Assembly (NCBI GenBank): GCA_030998015.1
Contig: JARWMV010000037.1
Coordinates: 1 to 64,000, forward strand
Reading direction: 5' to 3'
Origin: Ceratorhiza oryzae-sativae
Taxonomy: Eukaryota; Basidiomycota; Agaricomycetes; Cantharellales; Ceratobasidiaceae
Length of the DNA: 64,000 bases
Made by a program: the position numbers and the translations under genes. Below the pieces are notes generated by a model, which was not told where the DNA came from, searched no databases, and saw only the letters and a program-made list of their open reading frames with translations. This document shows, one piece after another, positions 57,153-64,000 of the stretch (its first letter is position 1; each line of letters starts with the position of its first letter).

Positions 57153-59866
57153 TTATTCCTCATCATAGAGCACACAAAGTTTTTCCTCGTCCTCGGTCTC
57201 GGGACTTGGAAAGCTGCCCGGTGTCGCTTTCATCATCTTCCTCAATAACTTGTTATATTTGTACCCAGGATCCTGGCTGAGTTTGTAGTATTGAACCATC
57301 CTAATCAAGGAAAAAAATGTATCAGGACAGCCTGTCGTATATGCAGGATCCACAACGTGTTCGACTTACACCGTGTGGTCAATCTTGCAGCCGTTTTGTT
57401 CGAGCCCAGCATCCCGATCTTCTGGGTTGCTGCTGAAACTCAAGTACCCCCAGAAGTCTCGAACGTTAGATCGATCATACGGCCGTCGGTGGTAGTACAG
57501 TGGTCTCTCAATCGGTGCATCAGGATCACAGGGCACATGAATGAGGTAGTCGACCCGCGCGGCTTTGCAAAGATAAATGAGCACAATATCTATGACAAGG
57601 CGGCGGGGTTGCATTTTGACATACCCACACATAGAGTATCCACATCCACCTTCGACAAGCCCTTCATTTTTCGTGCCCAAAATGATTCACGCGCCTCCCA
57701 GTCCCAATTGTAAATATCCAAATATATGGTAACCATAAATCTCTCATTTCGCAGAGCTGCTTCTGTCGAATCCCACCCTTCTTGACTAGTTGCATCCCCA
57801 TCAGCTATATCATCCAGTTCTTCGGTCCAACGGTATGTGACAAATGTATCACCCAATAGTTTCTCATAGACAGGGGTGACGTGAGTGCTCCGTAGCCGCC
57901 AGTATTTGATAGTCGTAAGCATTTCCGGACCTGTGGTCGCAGTGCCTTCAACAGTGCCAAGATCTCCCTCAAAGATAGCAATGGGAGGGTATGCAGTTTC
58001 TAGCCAGTACAACCATTTGTCGGGTGGTCGCTCTCCGACGTAATCAACCAGCTGCAGTACTTTGAGCTCTGTAAGTTCACCAGTGACCAGTGCGAGCTGT
58101 TCGAGAAACCCTCGCTTTGTTAGAGTTGTGCTGTAGTATACTGTCTTGAGACATGTTCTGTGCGCCTGGCTCACGTAGTGTTGGTTCGTGTCGAGACCCC
58201 AAAGCTCATCACTCTAGATCATGCAAGATTGGGTCGGCCCCAAGAGGGTGAGTGTTGTTACATGTACAAAGGCCGAAAATGGACTCAACCGAAGAACTAT
58301 CGAACCAACTGTCGCCAAGCGTAAAAGTGACACGTCCATCAACGCCCACCCGTACGACTTCACGGTATAGTTTCTTTCCCTACGAGAGCATAAGTGCTAC
58401 GCTTGTTCCATAGTGAAGCAAACCTGCCTCATGATGTATTCCTTCAGGTTGTAGCACTATCTGCCAGGGCATTTCCTATGGGCGAAACGTTCGAATCACA
58501 TGGCAGATCGTTAGAAAGTGACACGAGCCGACCTTGATACCCTCTATCTACGAAACCGTTCGTTCAGGATGCACTTGGCTTGTTCTGAGCGACTCACATA
58601 TCGGGCAAATGCGCGTGGACTCCGCACTTGCATCAGGAACTCGGTGACTGACATGCTCGCTTCCGAACGAGCGTGATGTAAGCGAGCGTCAGACGTTCAT
58701 GGGCGACGTATGTGCCGTACCTGTACCCAGTACTACACCGTTCAAACCTCTTGCCGCGGTCACTCCGAGCACGTTCGCGACATTCGGGTGGCTGAAGGCG
58801 ATGTTAAGCGGGCCCTGGGTGTACGAGCATGATGCAACTTACGCGCAGCGACGATGCCAGTCGATCACCGCTTTCGCATGCTGAACCGCGGATCACTGGT
58901 GTTAGATCACTCCGTGAACTGGGAGTAGGCAGAGCTGCATACCTTTTCAGCGTTTGACCTTTTATCACAGTTAAACTGGATATGTATCACTGGAACTCCA
59001 CCGACACACCCAGCACGCCGTGATACAGTTGGTATATCCTCGCGCCTCAGCTCCAAGTACCGAATGGGGCGCCATAACTCAGAGTCGTAATACCAGGCCG
59101 GTTCTGGGGGCGGTATCTCGACTGAATCGAGGATCTCGTGAAGTCTCACTAGCCCATACTAGCCCAGGAGCGAATGAGTAGTCCCTACAGGGTTGGTGGC
59201 ATGACACCCATACCTGTTTGAGTTCGTCTGCGGCTATATTCCTCAGCTGCAGCTCAACCTTGAACCCACAAGCTGTCAGAGTTGGGGCGTAGACTACGGT
59301 CCATGAAGGCTGAATATACCTGGATGATGTTCACCATATCATCGAGCCTCTTGTCCAACAACGCTAAGGCTTCGAGTACATCGTCTGCCCTACGAAAGCT
59401 TGGTCGACTGGGTGCAAGAGTGAGGTCGACGTCCTGACTAATGTTGTCTATCTCCCTACCCACAGTGCATGAGTAGTCTTGCAAGGATCAAGTGCACCAG
59501 GTGGGGCAGACATACGTTGCAACCCGTTCTAGACAATCCAACTCCAGCTCCTGTGATTTCTCGATTATCGCGTTCAGCGAGTGAAGCTTGAACGTGAGTG
59601 CTGACGTGCGTGACTTTTCGTACGGTACATCCTGCCGCGCCAGGAGTGAGTGGCATGGAATTTACACAGAGGAACGTGGAAACCTGTATGCGTGCGGTTA
59701 TGGATGCTATCGCACGTTTGAGGTCGCCCAGCCCCGGCAGCGGCAGAGCTGCGGTGGTGACGGCGGGGGCGATTTCATGCACAGCCACGAGGCTCGTCGT
59801 GATACGACCGAGAAGGCGCCTCGCACTGGGCCGTCGATGAACACGAGCGCTGGGGGAAGATGACAT
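57153..59866 (-). CDS. Uncharacterised multi-exon protein, MLKL/HeLo-like N-terminus and kinase-like region (copy 2)
   Basis: First exons are clear: 59866-59684 (RRLLGRITTSLVAVHE, LPLPGLGDLKRAIASI), 59631-59516 (VPYEKSRTSALTFKLHSLNA, LDCLERVA), 59455-59320 (EIDNISQDVDL, EALALLDKRLDDMVNII), giving ~145 residues of amphipathic helix like MLKL_NTD/HeLo-type four-helix domains. Next come SVEIPPPEPAWYYD and RREDIPTVSRRAGCVGGVPV (59140-58980), a kinase-like HPNVANVLGV near 58790 and TEFLMQVRSPRAFARY near 58640. A long C-terminal exon follows (58174-57590; LALVTGELTELKVLQLVDYV, WDWEARESFWARKMKGL) and an acidic tail (SPETEDEEKLCVLYDEE, stop 57153). No catalytic kinase motifs seen. A membrane-active or oligomerising N-domain joined to a pseudokinase would recall cell-death executors, but this is speculation from layout. 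Confidence 0.62.
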
Positions 59867-60190
59867 CGGTTGCGGAGGTTGTGGAAAGGTCGTCGTTCAT
59901 TGCAACACGACCGAGCGGTGGTTGCCGATATAGTGGGCGCCTCCAGGCTTACCTAATACGCAGCGTCTGTCATGCACGCCATCCGGCGACTAATGAACTA
60001 CTCGAGATGTCGTTCGGCAATGCGACTCGAAAACATATTCCAGTGATAATTTGCTATTCTGCCCACTGGAGTGCAATTTTTCCATTGCCAAAATAGTGGT
60101 AGCGGTCTAATCCAAATCCTGACTCCCCCGTTGCTCATCGCAATCATTATGTCAAACTCGAGGTACTCAGCAAAATCTGGTGGAGATAAT

Positions 60191-60295
60191 GAGGGATAAC
60201 GAGGGGTAACAGGGGGTAATGAAAAGCAGGGGAAACAACACAGGGTAGTTACTGGTCACTATAAGCCGTAGTTTCCCCTGTTTCGTTACCCCTCA
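60191..60295. repeat. Hairpin/MITE-like repeat with 10-bp tandem units
   Basis: Three degenerate 10-bp units (gagggataac, gaggggtaac, agggggtaat) lead into gcaggggaaac. The right arm gtttcccctgtttcgttacc (60271-60290) plus cctca is the inverted counterpart, so 60201-60295 folds into a stem with a ~35-nt loop. Confidence 0.5.
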
Positions 60296-60815
60296 GGTTT
60301 TTCCTGAGTAGCCAGGCTACATAGTGGTCTAGGTGAAATCTCTATCTCGTTAAAATTTACTGCTAGGATGTGTAAATACAACAATGCTAACAACATGACC
60401 ACATTCGCATGGCCACGTGTGACTTTCAACAAATCAAGTTAGTCGCTTGCCTATCTATGGCCAAGGGGTGGTGCTCTGACGGGTTGTCAATTGTTTTCCA
60501 CGGCTCGCTAGCGTTGGTTGCTCAAACAAACATGGTTTGTACGATAATAGAACCGAGATGTGGATTATTCGCACGCTTACTCCCAGGAAACTGCCACATT
60601 AAATTTAGTCAACTGGACATTAAAGAACTTAAGAAACCATTATTGATATGAGGCGGTCGCCGGTCACAAGAGCCACCATGCGACCAAAACGATGGCTTTT
60701 ATACTGCATATCCGACGAGAAGGATTTTCAATTCTCTCGATTAGAACAAACGGCATCGTATAGTTGGATTGTATGGGGTAATGTGGACAACCTGAGAATT
60801 GGAGGCAATCGAATA

Positions 60816-60859
60816 GACTCGAGATCGGGACGGCGCTTAGCACAGGGTCCTGATCGGGG
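60816..60859. repeat. Dispersed ~43-bp repeat, copy 2
   Basis: gactcgagatcgggacggcg followed by cttagcacagggtcctgatc matches 55089-55131. It lies directly upstream of the HRD3-like start. Confidence 0.5.
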
Positions 60860-60888
60860 TGTATCCACGTCACTTGCTACGTACGACC

Positions 60889-63800
60889 ATGCTCTTCCAC
60901 AAACGCAGGAGGCGAGTGCTGCTGCTCTGTGCGCTTGCGGCAACCTCTGTCGCCGCCAATGCGGCTCGCGAGACTGGGAAAGACGCCTCCGTGGTGGATG
61001 ACGTGCCAGAGATGGAGTCGGTGCAGCCCATCGAGGCAGACCCCCAAGAGACAGCTGTAGGTTGAATTCGTTTGTTGAACCAACGCACGTTCAATTTAAC
61101 CCGCGAAATATCAGGACGCCCCAGAACCGGATTCGAATGCTTTGAAGGGTATGTACCGCTGTTGATTCAGTAAATCATACTCAGCTGACGCTTTGTAGCC
61201 GAGAAATCCCTGGCAGCCGCACTTGTAATTCTAAAAGGCCTAGACGCGCTCCCTCCATCTACAGCTTCTTCGTCCGAACTTTCCACACCACCCTGGATCA
61301 CCGCCTTGTTTCCCAACCCAAACCCAAACGGCCCTCTCGCGTCGACGCTCCGAATCCTCACCAAACTCCGCACCCAGACTTGGCTCCCTACGTTCCTCTC
61401 GAATCGTGCCTCTAGAGATGAAGCACGCGTCAGACAGCGAGTAACCAGGCTCATCGGGTTGTTGGATACGGCGATAGCGCTAGGCAGCGTGGAAGCGTTG
61501 TATGTATTTGCGCATGTGTCGATGTATCCTCCCGTTGGGCTCGGGGTGGATACACGGCGGGCATTCCAACTATACGAGAAACATGCTCAAATGACTGGAA
61601 ATGGGACGAGTCAGGGTATGCTCGGGTTCTTTTATGCGACAGGATATGATGGGATTGTGCCGGTTGATCAGGCCAAGGTGTGTGTGCGCTCAATAGCTCC
61701 ATCGAAGCTTCGACTAACGGAGGACACAAGGCCTCGCTCTACTATACATTTGGTGCAGCAGGCGGAGATGCTGCTTCCCAAATGGCTATGGGCTACCGAT
61801 ATTGGGCTGGAGTGGGTGTCCCGGAGGATTGCATGGCTGCGTTGGAGTGGTACGAACGTGCTTCGAACCAAGGCAAGCCTATCCACTCGTCTTTTTTTCT
61901 CAATATTTACCCTCCCTATAGCGATGGCGCACTTTCTCTCTGGCCCACCCGGCGGTCGCACACTCCCGCTCAAGCCAACGAAATTATCCGACCTCGCCGG
62001 AGGATTGTACGGCCACGGCGCCAGCGTCGCCAGCACAGGATACAACGCTCTCCGCGCACCCATCACGGCCGCCAACGCACGCGCAGCGGGCGAAACATGG
62101 TCAGACATACTCGAATACTACACTTACCACGCCGACAGATCCGAGCCCGAGTTTGCGCTTAAATTAGCCAAGATTTATTACCACGGCTCGATCTATGCCG
62201 GGGAGGCTGTCGGCAAGGTGCCCCGCGACTATTGGCGAGCCGGGAAATATTTCCGGGCGGTGGCGAAAAGGGTGTGGATCCGGGACAGCGTTTTGAACCC
62301 GCTCGCTGGGAAAAAGGAGCTGTCCAAGGACGAGATGAGCATAATGCCTCATGTGACTTCTGCCTGCGCGTATCTGGGGAAAATGTACCTGCGAGGCGAG
62401 GGCGTCAAGCAAGATGTGCGGGTCGCGCGAATGTGGTTCTTGCGCGGAGCAGAGGCCGGAGAAAAGGAGAGCCATAACGGGCTGGGCATTATTTATCGAG
62501 ATGGGTTGTATGATGGGAAGCCAGACTTTAAAAAAGCTGTGCACCATTTCGGGATCGCGGCTGGGCAGGATCTAGCAGAGGCTCAGGTAAACTTGGGAAA
62601 GCTTTACTATGGTGAGCCTCACGCTTCGTCTTTGCTCGCATGTGCGTTGACGCTTCGCTATTCGCAGAACGCAAGGAATTTGCTGTAGCCATTCAATTCT
62701 TCGAAACCGCCATTCGACATGGCGCGCCATTTGAAGCCTATTATTACCTCGCATCCCACAACGCCCAACGAGCCCGCGCCCGAGAACCATCATGTTCCGT
62801 TGCAGTGGCATTCCACAAATTGGTTGCCGAACGTGGAAGCTGGGCCCTGAATGAAGGAGGGCTGGTCTTGCCGAGTGAGAATGGAGATGGCGGAATATGG
62901 CGGCCGCTTAAAGAAGATCCAGAGCTGGATCTGGGGAGTGCGATGGGTGCTGGGCCAAAGATTGTCGGGCAGGAGAGGATGTTGAGATGGAGCATCGAGA
63001 GCGAGCGTGGAGATGAGATTGCGCAAAACAATCTGGCATTCGTCTTGGATCAAGGTGAATCACCCAGGCTTCCCATCGCGCGAAAATTGTCATACTCAAC
63101 GTAGCACCCTATAGATCGATCTCTATTCCGTAGACCCACTCTGGCGTTCAATTCTTCGACAACTCGCCTCGCCCTCCAGTACTACACTCGCTCGGCCGCT
63201 CAGCGCAATGTCGATGCGCTTGTTAAGGTTGCAGACTACCACTATTACGGACTAGGCACTCCCAGAGACGTTCAACGTGCCGTAGGATACTATAGTGCTG
63301 CGGTGGATACGCAAATGAGCGCGTTGGCGATGTGGAATTTGGGATGGTGCTATGAAAATGGCGTTGGTGTTGCCAAGGTATGTCCATTTAGGTCTCATAA
63401 GCGCATTTGCTGGATATGGTATAGGATTATCACTTGGCGAAACGGCATTATGACATGGCGCTTGCTACGAACACCGAAGCATACTATCCGGCCACGCTAT
63501 CCTTGATCAGACTCTACATCAAAAGCGCCTATTACACCTTCACGGGGGGCACAGACAAAAACCTACTCTTGCTCGACGATGCGACCGAGGGAGAGGACGC
63601 GTGGGACTTGACAAAGCGACTTGCCGGAAAATCGCCTGCGAACGACAAAACCAAGGAAAAGGACTCGTCCTCTGGCCAGCCCCAGGAGGAAGACCCTGTG
63701 AAATGGGCTCGGCAACGCGGTCAAGAAATCGACCGCGAGAGAGGCGAAGCGGATATGGATTACGTCCCCGACGACTTTTTCGACGGAATGACAGCACGAC

Positions 63801-64000
63801 GACCTGGTGCAGATGGAGATGACGAGGACGACGAGTTTTTGGAGACGGTGTTTTTGGTTGTGTTGTGCGCGTTGATTTCTGGGCTGGTTTACCTCCGCGG
63901 TCGGTGGGTTGCACAAAGGGAGGAGGAGCAGAGGGAGGATAATCGAGGGCGGGGACAAGCGCAAGTGGAACCTGCGAATCCGATGTTCCCTCTTGGAGAG
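60889..64000 (+). CDS. HRD3: HRD3/SEL1L homologue, ERAD ubiquitin-ligase adaptor (3' end beyond window)
   Basis: Exons 60889-61056, 61115-61148, 61199-61677, 61731-61872, 61922-62611, 62668-63054, 63115-63377 and 63425 to the window end all join in frame. Signal peptide ~1-25 (RRRRVLLLCALAATSVAANA), then Sel1-like repeats (AFQLYEKHAQMTGNGTSQGMLGF, MAMGYRYWAGVGVPEDCMAA, ACAYLGKMYLRGEGVKQD, VALVKVADYHYYGLGTPRD-type) and the SEL1L/HRD3 hallmark GPPGGRTLPL near residue 285. A luminal acidic stretch is followed by a transmembrane segment (VFLVVLCALISGLVYL, near 63860). HRD3 recruits misfolded ER proteins to the HRD1 ligase. The intron 61873-61921 has a GC donor (GCAAGC). The stop codon lies past 64000. 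Confidence 0.88.

Larger units (their letters stand above)
59867..60888. other. Intergenic between copy-2 gene and HRD3 homologue
   Basis: Contains the foldback at 60201-60295 and the dispersed repeat at 60816-60859, the latter only ~30 bp before the HRD3 start codon. Two short plus-strand frames (60409-60651, 60648-61001) are not supported as genes. Confidence 0.4.

Noticed and set aside
1..64000. CRISPR arrays, bacterial operons, rRNA or tRNA genes
   Set aside because: The genes are spliced and eukaryotic; no spaced direct-repeat array or recognisable tRNA/rRNA sequence was seen by eye. A tRNAscan run would be needed to exclude tRNAs fully.

Overview
The window reads as nuclear DNA of a filamentous basidiomycete, most likely an agaricomycete related to Rhizoctonia/Ceratobasidium. 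This is inferred from intron-dense genes (introns of about 45-60 bp, GT-AG with two GC-AG), an HGDLKxxN-type kinase with ankyrin repeats, CFEM and SGNH-esterase secreted proteins, chromodomain Ty3/gypsy elements and a pogo-type transposase. No species-specific marker was seen. Gene models below were spliced by hand from reading frames and splice signals; no database search was run.

Region 1 (1-18000) is a nest of retrotransposons. A chromovirus-type gypsy family (A) is present twice on the + strand: a 5'-truncated copy A1 (247-5746), itself split by a 1419-bp foldback element with TA duplications, and a complete copy A2 (8307-15248) with 376-bp LTRs and a TTTTC target duplication. A2 sits inside an older minus-strand gypsy element B (5747-8306 plus 15249 to about 17997). 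A2 carries a 15-nt primer-binding site exactly complementary to its own LTR transcript start region, which points to self-priming. Most stop codons in A and B look like CGA-to-TGA CpG decay.

Region 2 (18000-29300) has a signal-anchored membrane protein gene, a pogo/Tigger-like transposase gene with a one-base deletion, a small MITE, LINE 3' remnants, and two adjacent CFEM genes. The second CFEM gene is frameshifted by an 11-bp tandem duplication.

Region 3 (29300-40500) has two paralogous secreted SGNH (CE2-like) esterase genes with matching exon structures flanking a minus-strand ankyrin-protein kinase gene. Next come an unrecognised 802-aa gene and a DEK_C/SWIB chromatin protein gene.

Region 4 (40500-50100) has two paralogous saccharopine-dehydrogenase-like genes on the minus strand flanking a dead serine carboxypeptidase fragment and a LINE remnant, then an F-box-like gene divergent from the second of them.

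Region 5 (50100-64000) has two paralogous minus-strand genes of an uncharacterised family (helical N-terminus resembling MLKL/HeLo-type domains, then kinase-like motifs) flanking an atypical short-chain dehydrogenase gene. The window ends inside an HRD3/SEL1L homologue of the ER-associated degradation ligase complex.

Two themes run through the gene part. Four paralogue pairs each lie within a few kilobases. Several otherwise intact genes are broken by a single base, usually in a homopolymer, so either the assembly has homopolymer errors or these copies are decaying.
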